A stretch of 64,000 nt of DNA from Solobacterium sp. (GTDB lineage Bacteria > Bacillota_I > Bacilli_A > Erysipelotrichales > Erysipelotrichaceae), in assembly GCA_017510405.1 (NCBI GenBank), contig JAFWNG010000034.1, positions 1 to 64,000 on the forward strand, given 5' to 3'. The notes beneath the pieces are model-generated. The model saw only the letters and a list, made by a program, of their open reading frames with translations. It did not search any database and was not told where the DNA came from. The position numbers and the translations under genes were made by a program. Shown in pieces: positions 1 to 9,197 of this stretch (its first letter is position 1; each line of letters opens with the position of its first letter).

Positions 1-61
1 CATGATAAAAACCTTCCTCTTATTCTTTCGTTGTAGTTTCGCAGACCACACACGAAATTAT

Positions 62-80
62 AAGCCAGGAGGCTTTTTTT
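62..80 (+). terminator. Terminator-like hairpin, plus strand
   Basis: AAGCC-agga-GGCTT is followed by a run of T. It would end a rightward transcript arriving from outside the window. Confidence 0.4.
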
Positions 81-109
81 CATCATCTCTCCGCTAAAGC
101 TTGGCTGGA

Positions 110-132
110 CCCCCGGACTATCCGGGGGTTTT
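110..132 (+). terminator. Second terminator-like hairpin, plus strand
   Basis: CCCCCGG and CCGGGGG pair around a five-base loop and are followed by TTTT. On the minus strand the same hairpin is the inner stem of the possible structured leader described for 1-143. Confidence 0.4.
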
Positions 133-143
133 AGTAGCCAAGA

Positions 144-173
144 AAAAAACATATCTGTCCTGATATGTTTTTT
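144..173 (-). terminator. Terminator of the MATE gene
   Basis: AAAACATATC and GATATGTTTT pair around a short loop just after the stop codon at 181, with T runs on both sides, so it could act in both directions. Confidence 0.7.
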
Positions 174-180
174 ACTGTTC

Positions 181-1542
181 TTATACTGCCATCGGCGCCA
201 CTTTTTCCTGGTACAGCCGGCGGAAGAAGTAGGTACTGAACACAGCAGATACCGATTCCGCGATCAGGAAGCACCACCATACATTTGTTACATTGCCGGT
301 CTGTGCCAGTAACCACGCGGCCGGGATCAGGACGACCAGCTGACGGGCAATGGAGACGATCAGGGAGTACTGACTCTTTGCAAATGCCTGGAAGATGGAT
401 CCCATGATGATGCATACCGCAGCGATTGGGAAGTGCAGAGAGATGATATGCAGAGCCGGAACGCCGATCCTGAGCATATCTTCCGACGCATTGAAGAAGC
501 CAAGCAGTGTGCCGGGGATCACATTCATAACGATCGTACCGATCGTCATGATCACGACAGCGATCACGACAGCGGATTTCAAAGCTTCGTCGATGCGGTC
601 TTTCTTGCGTGCGCCATAGTTGTACGCAAGGATCGGGATCAGGCCGCCGTTGAGACCGAATACCGGCATGAAGAAGAAACTCTGCAGTTTGAAATACACG
701 CCGAAGACAGCTGTTGCGGTCGTTGAGAACGCGATCAGGATCCGGTTCATCAAATAAGTCATGATGGAACCGATGGACATCATCAGGATCGACGGAATGC
801 CGACTTTATAGATCTGCTTAACGATGTCCCTGTCAGGATGCAGGATACTGTTCATGGAGTACGTGATCTCTTTGTTGAACTTCAGGTTCAGGATCAGGCC
901 GAGGATGGCAGCCACGATCTGTCCCAGTACGGTCGCATAGGCAGCGCCGGCAACACCGAGGCGCGGGAAACCGAACAGACCGAAGATCATGATCGGGTCA
1001 AAGATAATATTCATGATCGCGCCGGTCGCCTGGGAGACCATGGAATAGATGGTCAGTCCGGTCGACTGCAGCAGGCGTTCAAACATGACCTGGAAGAACA
1101 GACCGAAGGAGAACCCGGTTACGATCTGCAGATATTCTGTACCGTGTTTGATGATCTCCGCATCGGTCGTCTGTGTCGCAATAAACGGTGCCGCCGCAAA
1201 CAGGCTGATCAGTAAGAACAGCACATAGTTGAAGAATGTCAGCAGGATACCGGTATTGGCTGCTTTGTCCGAGCGGTCAAAGCGTTTCTGTCCAAGGGAT
1301 CTGGACAGCAGCGCGTTGACGCCGACACCGACGCCGGAGCCGAATGCGATCATAAGATTCTGCAGCGGGAATGCCAGCGTTACCGCAGTCAGTGCCCCTT
1401 CTCCGATCCTTGCGACAAAGATACTGTCCACAACATTGTATAAAGCCTGTACCAGCATGGAGATCATCATCGGCAGGGACATCGATACGATCAGTTTGCG
1501 TACAGGCATGACACCCATTTTATTTTCTTTGATTTCTGTCAT
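181..1542 (-). CDS. MATE family efflux transporter
   Basis: A 453-residue polytopic membrane protein of the multidrug and toxic compound extrusion family, which exports cationic drugs or metabolites using an ion gradient. The length is normal and the two six-helix halves are visible as repeated hydrophobic blocks. The N-terminal half carries the typical stretch with MLVQALYNVVDSIFVAR near residue 35. The ATG is preceded by GGAGGA at six bases, which fixes the start. It lies 94 bases downstream of an XRE regulator on the same strand and has its own terminator. Co-regulation is possible but not shown. The substrate cannot be told from sequence. Confidence 0.9.
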   Translation of the reverse strand: MTEIKENKMGVMPVRKLIVSMSLPMMISMLVQALYNVVDSIFVARIGEGALTAVTLAFPLQNLMIAFGSGVGVGVNALLSRSLGQKRFDRSDKAANTGILLTFFNYVLFLLISLFAAAPFIATQTTDAEIIKHGTEYLQIVTGFSFGLFFQVMFERLLQSTGLTIYSMVSQATGAIMNIIFDPIMIFGLFGFPRLGVAGAAYATVLGQIVAAILGLILNLKFNKEITYSMNSILHPDRDIVKQIYKVGIPSILMMSIGSIMTYLMNRILIAFSTTATAVFGVYFKLQSFFFMPVFGLNGGLIPILAYNYGARKKDRIDEALKSAVVIAVVIMTIGTIVMNVIPGTLLGFFNASEDMLRIGVPALHIISLHFPIAAVCIIMGSIFQAFAKSQYSLIVSIARQLVVLIPAAWLLAQTGNVTNVWWCFLIAESVSAVFSTYFFRRLYQEKVAPMAV

Positions 1543-1636
1543 AGTATTCCTCCGCGGCTGTCCTATTATATACGCTATTTCGGAAGAATCCTATGCATTT
1601 ACCTCTAAAAGAAAAAATAATGCTGTGAACAGTATC

Positions 1637-2800
1637 TTATCTGATTTCTCCGGTCTCCGGATCGACCGGAATATTGCGCATAAATCCAATATCGCTTTTA
1701 TGATCCAACTGAAGCATGGTAACATATCCGGCAAACTGTCTTCCGGTCTGATCTGTAACCTCTGCATATAAGAGATATTCTTCCGGATCTTCCAATGGTT
1801 CCGTACGATTCATTACTGCAGTCAGTATTCTCCGGTCCGGATCCACATAACTGGTATCCTGTACCAGATCGATCTCCTGAACGGTCTCTCCGTTACGGAT
1901 CACTTTCAGTTTCCCAGTCACTGCACCGGACAGTGTATCGGAAGAGTCTTTTACGACCGGCCGATTGACGGAAAAGTTCAGCGCTATATGTAATTTGTCC
2001 GTTCCGGTCATATCACTGTATCCCCAGCCGTAGAGATTGACACCTAATAATGTGAACTCATACAGATCCACACTGCGCACTGTTATATGCATCGTTTCTG
2101 TGCCGTTTGCGGCATAGAAACGTATGCCGCGTTCCAGCGGTACATCAACGGTTCCGCTGACTGTGCTGCTCTGTTCATCCAAAATATCGATCGATCCGGT
2201 ATAGATGGCATCTTTGCTGTCTCTGGCAAAAAAGCGCACAGAATCTGCAGGATTCCGCAAAACGCCGTTTACCCGGACCCTGAACGTACCGGCATCCCGG
2301 TCAATGGAATCCACTGCCAGAGAATATTCCGCAAAAACGGTATACTGGTTGACCAATAATCCTTCGATCGTATCCGCAAGATCAGAATTCATGCGGTCCA
2401 TCTGGTAACTGAGGTTCCCGTACATGCCCTGCAGGCTGTTCAGACTGTTCTGCAGATCCCGGATCTGAGCATTCTGGTGTGCGGTCACTCCGAATATGAC
2501 TGCAGCTGTCAGGATGCCGCCCAGCAGCCCGACCCATGATTTCTTCCGGGCTGACTTTTTCTGCGGCACTGGTGCGTTCTCCGTTATGACCGCTTCGGTT
2601 CTTTCTTCCGTTCCAAGCAGGACACCTGCGCTGACACCGAAAAGGCGGGATAATTCAACGATCTTTTCCGTCTCGGGAACTGCCTGGTCCGATTCCCAGC
2701 GGCTGACTGCCTGACGGGATACACCGACCTGACTGCCGAGATCTTCCTGGGACCATCCCTTCTCTTTCCGCAGCTGTATGATTCTTTCACCAAGTGTCAT
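1637..2800 (-). CDS. Membrane-anchored XRE-family regulator
   Basis: 387 residues. Residues 1-60 form a Cro/CI-type helix-turn-helix (LGERIIQLRKEKGWSQEDL, then VSRQAVSRWE). A basic linker follows and then one transmembrane helix at about 89-106. The remaining 280 residues should lie outside the membrane, starting with a short coiled-coil-like stretch and continuing as beta-rich sequence with no domain I can name. The layout is that of a one-component membrane sensor that binds DNA inside the cell. Its target is unknown; the MATE gene 94 bases downstream is the nearest candidate. The start is supported by AGAGAGG upstream of the ATG. A second protein of this architecture lies at 15839-18019. 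Confidence 0.8.
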   Translation of the reverse strand: MTLGERIIQLRKEKGWSQEDLGSQVGVSRQAVSRWESDQAVPETEKIVELSRLFGVSAGVLLGTEERTEAVITENAPVPQKKSARKKSWVGLLGGILTAAVIFGVTAHQNAQIRDLQNSLNSLQGMYGNLSYQMDRMNSDLADTIEGLLVNQYTVFAEYSLAVDSIDRDAGTFRVRVNGVLRNPADSVRFFARDSKDAIYTGSIDILDEQSSTVSGTVDVPLERGIRFYAANGTETMHITVRSVDLYEFTLLGVNLYGWGYSDMTGTDKLHIALNFSVNRPVVKDSSDTLSGAVTGKLKVIRNGETVQEIDLVQDTSYVDPDRRILTAVMNRTEPLEDPEEYLLYAEVTDQTGRQFAGYVTMLQLDHKSDIGFMRNIPVDPETGEIR

Positions 2801-2893
2801 AACTCTGCCTCTCTTTCTGTCTTCATCTTATCCGTTTACGGTCTCTGAATCCACCATCCCGGCCTTTCAGTTTGTCAATTGCCAATTGCATCC

Positions 2894-2920
2894 ACAAAAA
2901 ATCCCGCTGGGATGCGGGAT
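2894..2920 (-). terminator. Terminator of the ABC transporter gene
   Basis: On the minus strand ATCCCGC pairs with GCGGGAT and is followed by six T. The stem begins within the stop codon of the ABC gene. Confidence 0.75.
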
Positions 2921-4773
2921 CATGCCGGATCATCTTCCGGTTTCTTATCTTTTCGTTCCGGGACCTTGAACTGTGTCTCGTAGAGTTCCTTGTAGACACT
3001 GCTGGTCTCGATCAGTTCTTCGTGCTGTCCGTGTTCGACGATCTGGCCGTCCTTGATCACAAGGATCTCATCTGCCGCAAGGATCGTGGACAGACGGTGT
3101 GCGATCAGGATACTGGTGCGTTCATCGATGAGCGGATCGATCGCGTCCTGGATCGCTTTCTCGGAAATAGAATCCAGGGAAGCAGTCGCTTCGTCAAAGA
3201 TGATCACTGCCGGGTCTTTCAGCAGGACACGGGCAATGGAGATACGCTGTTTCTCTCCGCCGGACAGTTTCAGACCGCGGTTTCCGACGATCGTATTCAG
3301 TCCGTCCGGCTGGTTCTGGATGAACTCCCAGATGTTTGCTTTCTGACAGGCATCGATGATCTCTCCCTCGGTGGCGTCTGCTTTGGCATACAGCAGGTTG
3401 TCGCGGATCGTGCCGTTGAAAAGATACGTGTCCTGGGTAACGACGCCGACGTTGGAACGCAGATATGCAAGGTCCAGATCACGCACGTCGATGCCGTCAA
3501 ATGTGACCGATCCCTGTGTGACGTCGTAGAGACGCGGGATCAGGTTGATCGTGGTGGATTTGCCGGATCCGGACGGTCCGACGATCGCCACACAGTCGCC
3601 TTCTTTCAGGGTGAAGCTGATATCCTTCAGGATCATCCGTTCCGGATCGTACTGGAACCAGACATTCTTGAATTCAATGTTTCCGTGGGTCTCTGCCGGA
3701 ATGATCGCCTTGTCGTTGTTGTCGATCTCCACCGGCATGTCATAGTATTCAAAGATACGTGTGAACAGCGCCATGGAACGGATCCAGTCGACCTGGATAT
3801 TGAGCAGGGAATTGACCGGTCCGTACATTCGTCCAAGCAGCGCGACCAGCACGGTGATATCACCGACGGTGATGTCGGAGTTGTACTTCATCATCAGGAT
3901 ACCGCCGACAAGATACAGCGCCATCGGTCCGATGGAAGAGAATGTTGTAATGACGACGCGGAACCAGCGGCCGGCCATGTTCTCGCGGATATTCAGATCG
4001 ATCATCCGCCGGTTGGCTGTCTCATAGCGGTCGTATTCATACTTTTCCCGGCCGAACAGTTTTACCAGCATCTGCCCGCTGACGGACATGGTCTCATTCA
4101 GGATGCCGTTGATCTCATCGTTGCATTCCTGTGCTTCCCTGGTCAGCGTCCACCGCGTCTTGCCGGCTTTGCGCGTCGGCAGGGTGAACAGCGGAACGAT
4201 GAGGATGCCTACTGTCGCAAGGATCCAGTTCTTCTGGTACATCGCCACCAGGGCAACGACCAGAGTAATGGAATTGGACAGGATGCTTGTGAAAGTACTT
4301 GTTATGATCTGCTGGACACCGGCGATATCGCTGGTCATGCGCGTGATGATGTCACCCTGGTTATTCGTCGTGAAGAACCGCTGGGACATCTTCTGCAGAT
4401 GCGCGAACATCTTATTGCGCATATCGTAGGTGATATGCTGGGCGATCCACGTATTCAGATAGCTTTCCAGAACACCGATCAGATTGGAACCGAGCGTCAC
4501 TGCCAGCGACAGGATGATCAGTTTGATCAGGATATCCAGATTCCTTCCGATCAGACCTTCGTCAATGATCCGGCCGGTGAGTACCGAGGGCATCAGAGAC
4601 ATGATGGAACTGATGATGATGCATACCAGTACCAGTACAAACTGTTTCCAGTACGGCGCAAGATAGGAAAAGATGCGTACAAGAAGTTCTTTCGTGACCT
4701 TTGGAGCGTTGGCTTTTTCTTCTTCTGTCAGAAAGCCGCGGTTTCCTCTGGGTCCTCCCCGTCCCATTGACAT
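2920..4773 (-). CDS. ABC exporter, fused permease and ATPase
   Basis: 617 residues. An N-terminal type I exporter membrane domain has about six helices between residues 40 and 330. A C-terminal nucleotide-binding domain follows, with Walker A GPSGSGKST, the signature LSGGEKQR and Walker B VIIFDEAT. It works as a dimer, a homodimer or paired with another half transporter. No partner gene is adjacent, so a homodimer is likely. The substrate may be a lipid, peptide or drug and cannot be told. GGAGGT five bases before the first ATG sets the start. The gene starts 30 bases after the TIR-protein gene on the same strand, so the two may share a transcript. Confidence 0.9.
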   Translation of the reverse strand: MSMGRGGPRGNRGFLTEEEKANAPKVTKELLVRIFSYLAPYWKQFVLVLVCIIISSIMSLMPSVLTGRIIDEGLIGRNLDILIKLIILSLAVTLGSNLIGVLESYLNTWIAQHITYDMRNKMFAHLQKMSQRFFTTNNQGDIITRMTSDIAGVQQIITSTFTSILSNSITLVVALVAMYQKNWILATVGILIVPLFTLPTRKAGKTRWTLTREAQECNDEINGILNETMSVSGQMLVKLFGREKYEYDRYETANRRMIDLNIRENMAGRWFRVVITTFSSIGPMALYLVGGILMMKYNSDITVGDITVLVALLGRMYGPVNSLLNIQVDWIRSMALFTRIFEYYDMPVEIDNNDKAIIPAETHGNIEFKNVWFQYDPERMILKDISFTLKEGDCVAIVGPSGSGKSTTINLIPRLYDVTQGSVTFDGIDVRDLDLAYLRSNVGVVTQDTYLFNGTIRDNLLYAKADATEGEIIDACQKANIWEFIQNQPDGLNTIVGNRGLKLSGGEKQRISIARVLLKDPAVIIFDEATASLDSISEKAIQDAIDPLIDERTSILIAHRLSTILAADEILVIKDGQIVEHGQHEELIETSSVYKELYETQFKVPERKDKKPEDDPA

Positions 4774-4803
4774 AGCGTACCTCCGTTCGTTTCTGCTATT
4801 TTA

Positions 4804-7788
4804 TCATTCATGCAGGCCATAGCGAAGCCGGAGGCTTTCTTCCAGCTGTGCACCGCCGGTATAGAGCAGGCCTTTCGCCAGCAGTTCCGCCGCATTGTAC
4901 TTATGGAAGCGGCCGATGCGGGTGCGCGATTCTGCGGTGGTCATATCCATATACTGTACGTAGAATTCTCCGGTCTCCGGATCAAAGGCAATGCAGTTTT
5001 TCACTGCGGCATACTCGGTATACGAAGCCGGATCCAGAAGATACAGGGTACCTGCTGTATATACATACAAAGTATCCAGCGTACGGACCCATTCCGTTTT
5101 GCCGGCCGCATTGCCGGATAACCGGATCTGTTTGACCGTATGTCCGTCTTTCCGGTCTGTTATTGTCAGGATGCCGTCATTGGAAAGAAGATACAGAGTA
5201 TCGCCGCTGAGATACGCTGCGTGAGCATTCTTGACAGGCAGAGTCATCGTTTCACCGCTTTGCAGATCTTCGAATACTCCGTCCTGGACCGCATAGACGG
5301 TTTTGCCGTCTTCCGAGAATCCGATGAGCATATTCTCAGATTTCCCGGGCAATTCTTCGATCGTTCCTTTCTTCAGATCTATGATCCGATATCCTGAAAG
5401 ACCGTGTTCGAGGATCCGGTCAGAGCCGGGATCTTTCACATAGAACCCAAAGTATCCATCCATGATCTTTTCTTTCTTCCATGTGTCCGGATCGACCGTA
5501 TAGATACCGTCGGAAGTGATGTTATACAGCGTATCCGATGCGATCACAGGAAACTGTGCATCCGGAACCGGTATCAGGGAAGCGGTTCCGTCCGCTTTAA
5601 CGGTCAGCAGCACTGGTTCACCTGTGCCGGTATATCCTGCCTGGTAAAGGATGCGGTCCTTCATTACACCGATCTTCTGCACATATCCGACCGATTCCGG
5701 AATGGACGCAGCGGTGTGCGTTTCATCCGTGATCCTGCCGACATACAGCTTATCGTCTGTCAGGGATACATAGAGCAGGCTGTCTTCCATTTTTTCCGCG
5801 CCGGCAATATAGGTGATGCGTACATTATCCGGTGTGCCCAGATCTTCCATATCGGCATCGAAAACGCCCTGTGTATATCTCTGCAGGGAACGTCCTCCCT
5901 GTTCCAGTACGAAGATACTGCGGGCACCGTCTTTTGCGACAGCTGTTTTGGCACTCTTCATATTCTCCGGGAACTCCTGCTCTCCGAACAGGAACCACTT
6001 ATCTTCGTAGACATAACCGGACTGCTGTCCATGGGTGTTGAGATGAAGCTGGGATGCCGACGTCACATTCAGGAACGGCACAGCAATCGTTTCCGGAAAC
6101 AGGATCTGCCGGCGCAGTGTTCCGGAAACCGGATCCAACAGTATTTCCCGGTTGTCATAGATTACTGCCAGTCCCTTCTGTTCGATGCCGTCTTCGGTAT
6201 ACACGATTTCCTGAATGCCTTTGATCGAACGATTGAGACCGATTTCTTCCTCATAACTGCCGGTCAGGTTCATTGCTGTATCATAGATTTCCACCCGCAG
6301 GGTATCCGGCAGATTGTGCTCGTTGGCAGACAGTGTTCCTGCTGCGGCAAAGCCGTTTTCCAGAGCACACATAACGACCAGATCCTCACAGACTGTATTG
6401 ATTTGTGTAAAATTCCCGGTCTCCAGATCGACCTGCAGGATCCGGTTGTCGTTTTCCATATAATTCAGAGAGAACGAATAGATATACCGGTCATCCTGGG
6501 ACAGGATGGGATCGGTATAGCTGGCCACGGTATAAATCGTTTCATCCCCGTAGTCTTTATGCAGAAGAAGTTCGCCGGTACTGCTGTCAAAGACCAGGAT
6601 CGAATGCATTTCCAGCATGACAGTTTTCTCCGCATCTCCGCAGACATAAGGACTGAAATGGTACTTCATCGGATCATTGTATTCCCATGTGACTTTGGAG
6701 TCCGATACATCGTACATCTGTATGGTGTTTCCGTCCGAAATAAGAAGATGATCTTCTTTCACAAAGACCGCTGTATTTGCGGTATACATGCAGGTGAATG
6801 GGATCTCTTTATTTGTTTTCAGATCATACAGGGCAAACGTCATGGTTTCATCTGTCAGCGCCAGCAGTTCCCCGGTCTCATTTACGCTGTAGGAATAAAT
6901 CGGCGCCTGCATCGTATATTTCCCGTTATTGGTATAATCCGTGGACGGTGCCCGGTACGCGTTGACCGCACTGCTCAGCACGTTCAGCGCTTCCGGTACA
7001 AGCGGACGCGGTTTTTCCGGAGTCGGCAGTGCCTCGATGGCAATCTGTGCAGCAGTGAGATTATCATGATCGTTCAGGAATTCCCGTGCTTCGGAGACCA
7101 GATACTGGGATTCCCGGGTCTGTGCCTGGCGGAGATTGTTCTGGATCTGTCCTCTCGACCATGTCATGTATCCAGCCGCACCTGTCGTTAACATGGAAAA
7201 TGAACTCAGAAGAGCGGTCAGCCGCTTTGTCTTATACTGTTTCTGCCGCTGTACCAGTTCATCGTACGCGCATCCGATCAGTGCCGCTGCCAGACGCGGT
7301 ATCTCGGCATTGCGCGCTTCTTTTAAACCCTTGCGCATATCACAGGACAGCGGTTCCCGCGGCACCATTTCGATCCGCTCAGTACCGTCTTCCAGGATCC
7401 TCTTCACCGGTTCCGAAAGCAGCACATCCGGTATCACTTCCCCCGGTTCCCCGTTGACCAATATGGTCAGGACATTCCGCAGAGGATGTGTCTTCAGGAA
7501 CTCATCGATCTCTCTTGCCACCCAGCGGGAGGACGCTGTTTCGGTCGAACAGATCACGATCAGCCACTCGCTGTTCTTAAGGGCATCGGTAATGTTGTCA
7601 GATATATCACTTGTAATCGGAAGTTCATCCTGATCCCGGAAGAGTCTGCCGATCTCCTTTATCCCGTATTTCTTCCGGATCGAAGAAGGTATATGAAAAT
7701 GTTCCAGCCGTTTCTGTACTTCTTTTGCGGCTGCGATGTCCGCCGGCATATGCCGGTAACTGATAAATGCTTTATACTGCTCGCTCAT
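4804..7788 (-). CDS. TIR-domain protein with membrane helix and propeller-like region
   Basis: 994 residues from the ATG at 7788. Residues 4-115 are a TIR domain (YKAFISYRH at the start). WVAREI places Glu93 where the catalytic glutamate of NAD-cleaving TIR enzymes lies. A hydrophobic helix at about 190-209 follows. The remaining 780 residues are a string of beta-rich repeats with WD40/propeller-like spacing. Related TIR proteins in Bacillota are thought to be signalling or defence proteins, but the role of this one is unknown. A start further upstream is possible in frame, but the residues it would add are not TIR-like. There is no ribosome binding site before the ATG; instead an extended -10 box ends six bases upstream. 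Confidence 0.8.
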   Translation of the reverse strand: MSEQYKAFISYRHMPADIAAAKEVQKRLEHFHIPSSIRKKYGIKEIGRLFRDQDELPITSDISDNITDALKNSEWLIVICSTETASSRWVAREIDEFLKTHPLRNVLTILVNGEPGEVIPDVLLSEPVKRILEDGTERIEMVPREPLSCDMRKGLKEARNAEIPRLAAALIGCAYDELVQRQKQYKTKRLTALLSSFSMLTTGAAGYMTWSRGQIQNNLRQAQTRESQYLVSEAREFLNDHDNLTAAQIAIEALPTPEKPRPLVPEALNVLSSAVNAYRAPSTDYTNNGKYTMQAPIYSYSVNETGELLALTDETMTFALYDLKTNKEIPFTCMYTANTAVFVKEDHLLISDGNTIQMYDVSDSKVTWEYNDPMKYHFSPYVCGDAEKTVMLEMHSILVFDSSTGELLLHKDYGDETIYTVASYTDPILSQDDRYIYSFSLNYMENDNRILQVDLETGNFTQINTVCEDLVVMCALENGFAAAGTLSANEHNLPDTLRVEIYDTAMNLTGSYEEEIGLNRSIKGIQEIVYTEDGIEQKGLAVIYDNREILLDPVSGTLRRQILFPETIAVPFLNVTSASQLHLNTHGQQSGYVYEDKWFLFGEQEFPENMKSAKTAVAKDGARSIFVLEQGGRSLQRYTQGVFDADMEDLGTPDNVRITYIAGAEKMEDSLLYVSLTDDKLYVGRITDETHTAASIPESVGYVQKIGVMKDRILYQAGYTGTGEPVLLTVKADGTASLIPVPDAQFPVIASDTLYNITSDGIYTVDPDTWKKEKIMDGYFGFYVKDPGSDRILEHGLSGYRIIDLKKGTIEELPGKSENMLIGFSEDGKTVYAVQDGVFEDLQSGETMTLPVKNAHAAYLSGDTLYLLSNDGILTITDRKDGHTVKQIRLSGNAAGKTEWVRTLDTLYVYTAGTLYLLDPASYTEYAAVKNCIAFDPETGEFYVQYMDMTTAESRTRIGRFHKYNAAELLAKGLLYTGGAQLEESLRLRYGLHE

Positions 7789-7794
7789 GGCATC

Positions 7795-7803
7795 AGTATA
7801 CCA
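7795..7803 (-). promoter_or_regulatory. Extended -10 box abutting the TIR gene start
   Basis: TGGTATACT on the minus strand ends six bases before the ATG, which would place the transcription start at or within one base of the ATG. No good -35 is visible. This would make a leaderless mRNA. Confidence 0.5.
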
Positions 7804-7882
7804 TGTGCGTACCCCGGCATATAATGGATGTTTATTTCTTTGTTCTCCGGACAGCGGATGCAGAAACATGCCGGAAGACAGC

Positions 7883-7910
7883 AAAAAAAGAGGCTGATCT
7901 CTCAGCCTCT
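7883..7910 (-). terminator. Terminator of rplK-rplA
   Basis: AGAGGCTGA and TCAGCCTCT form a nine-pair stem with a four-base loop, followed on the minus strand by seven T. Confidence 0.9.
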
Positions 7911-7922
7911 CCTTCAGTTCAA

Positions 7923-8600
7923 TTACTCAACTGTTACCGGGATGCCCGGGCCCATTGTTGTGGACATTGTGACTTTCTTAATGTATGTTCCCTTAACAGT
8001 AGCCGGTTTAACCTTCTTCATCTGTTCGAGGATCGCTACATAGTTCTCAGCCAGAGCTTCATCTGTGAAGGAGCACTTACCGATCATGACGTTGATGTTT
8101 CCGTCTCTGTCAACACGGTATGTAACTTTACCTTTCTTGATCTCATCGATTGCCTGAGCAACGTTCATTGTAACTGTACCGGTCTTCGGGTTCGGCATTA
8201 AGCCTCTCGGTCCCAGCAGACGGCCCAGCTTACCAAGCTGACCCATCATATCCGGTGTAGCAACGATGACATCAAATCCGAGCCAGCCCTTCTGGATCTC
8301 GTCGATCATGTCCTTGCCGCCGACGAAGTCTGCGCCTGCAGCCTTTGCTTCTTCAAGCTTTGCACCCTGTGTGATGACCAGAACTTTGCGTGTTTTACCT
8401 GTGCCGTTCGGAAGAACCATAGCACCACGGATGTTCTGCTCAGCCTGACGCGGGTCAACGTTGAGGAAGAAACTTACTTCGACAGAAGAGTCGAATGTTG
8501 TTACTGCTGTCTTCTTTGCCAGAGCAACTGCATCTTTGTAATTGTAGGTAGTTGTGCGGTCTACCATAGCCTTAGCTGTTTTGTACTTTTTGCCTGCCAT
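7923..8600 (-). CDS. rplA: 50S ribosomal protein L1 (uL1)
   Basis: 225 residues, near the usual length for uL1. It begins MAGKKYK and carries the family stretch [15 protein letters not shown] near residue 125. It forms the L1 stalk of the large subunit and in many bacteria also binds its own mRNA to repress the rplK-rplA operon. It follows rplK after two bases and is closed by a strong terminator. The start has GGGAGG upstream. Confidence 0.98.
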   Translation of the reverse strand: MAGKKYKTAKAMVDRTTTYNYKDAVALAKKTAVTTFDSSVEVSFFLNVDPRQAEQNIRGAMVLPNGTGKTRKVLVITQGAKLEEAKAAGADFVGGKDMIDEIQKGWLGFDVIVATPDMMGQLGKLGRLLGPRGLMPNPKTGTVTMNVAQAIDEIKKGKVTYRVDRDGNINVMIGKCSFTDEALAENYVAILEQMKKVKPATVKGTYIKKVTMSTTMGPGIPVTVE

Positions 8601-8602
8601 GA

Positions 8603-9025
8603 TTACGCCTCCCAGCCTTCAATTGTGATGCCCATGTTGCGGGCTGTGCCGGCAATGATCTTCATTGCTGCGTCAACGTCATTCGCGTTGAGGTCCGGCA
8701 TCTTGTATTCAGCGATCTCACGAAGCTGAGCTTCTGTGATCTTGCCGGCCTTGACAGCCTTCGGGTTGCCGGAAGCTTTGTCAATGCCTGCAGCCTTCTT
8801 CAGAAGGTTCGCTGCCGGTGTTGTCTTGATGACGAAATCGAACGACTTATCTTCATAAGCTGTGATGATAACCGGAACGATGTCACCTCTGCGGTCTTTT
8901 GTCTTGTCGTTGAATTCTGTGCAGAATTTCGGCATGTTGATTCCTGCGGATGCCAGTGCAGGACCTGGTTTTGCTCCGCCTGCAGGGAACTGGAGCTTGC
9001 AGACTTTTGCGACTTTCTTTGCCAT
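8603..9025 (-). CDS. rplK: 50S ribosomal protein L11 (uL11)
   Basis: 140 residues, standard length. The N-terminal stretch [20 protein letters not shown] is the diagnostic uL11 sequence. The C-terminal rRNA-binding half, with the conserved lysine-rich loop, is complete. L11 sits at the GTPase-associated centre. The gene is transcribed from its own promoter after the nusG terminator, ahead of rplA. AAGGAGGAAG precedes the ATG. Confidence 0.98.
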   Translation of the reverse strand: MAKKVAKVCKLQFPAGGAKPGPALASAGINMPKFCTEFNDKTKDRRGDIVPVIITAYEDKSFDFVIKTTPAANLLKKAAGIDKASGNPKAVKAGKITEAQLREIAEYKMPDLNANDVDAAMKIIAGTARNMGITIEGWEA

Positions 9026-9112
9026 GTGGCTTCCTCCTTATGATTTTTCCACATGCAGTGGTTCAGCGGATCTCTCCTCCCACGCATGGTGCGCACGAAA
9101 ACGTGCAGAATG
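9026..9112 (-). promoter_or_regulatory. rplK: rplK leader, possible L1-binding autoregulatory site
   Basis: The 5' untranslated leader of rplK contains GTGGGAGGAGAG and a downstream ATGTGG that can fold with flanking bases. Leaders of L11-L1 operons are often bound by L1 as a mimic of its rRNA site. I infer this from position and a loose resemblance only. Confidence 0.25.
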
Positions 9113-9141
9113 ATAGTACTATAACCAGCCTGCTTCGTCAA
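9113..9141 (-). promoter_or_regulatory. Promoter of rplK-rplA
   Basis: TTGACG, a 17-base spacer and TACTAT on the minus strand, directly after the nusG terminator. Confidence 0.7.
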
Positions 9142-9159
9142 GCGGAAAGTGCCTTATTT

Positions 9160-9190
9160 ACAGAAAGAAAATGCACTTTTCAGTGCATTT
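9160..9190 (-). terminator. Terminator after nusG
   Basis: AAATGCACT and AGTGCATTT pair around a four-base loop, followed on the minus strand by TTCTTTCT. Confidence 0.85.
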
Positions 9191-9197
9191 CCAAAGC

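Larger units (their letters stand above)
1..143. other. Left-edge intergenic region with nested stem-loops
   Basis: No complete gene is visible. On the minus strand an ATG sits at 3-1 behind a purine-rich AGAGGAAGG, so a leftward gene may begin at the edge. A second minus-strand frame opens at 86. On the minus strand CTTGGCT near 141-135 can pair with AGCCAAG near 106-100, enclosing a GC-rich inner hairpin. This could be a structured leader, but it matches no riboswitch I recognise. Confidence 0.3.

Noticed and set aside
2872-4770. Long plus-strand open frame over the ABC transporter
   Set aside because: It mirrors the ABC gene on the opposite strand, has no ribosome binding site, and its product is a His/Asp-rich shadow without domains.
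5404-7191. 595-codon plus-strand frame opposite the TIR gene
   Set aside because: Antisense shadow; composition rich in His, Cys and Ile with no recognisable domain.
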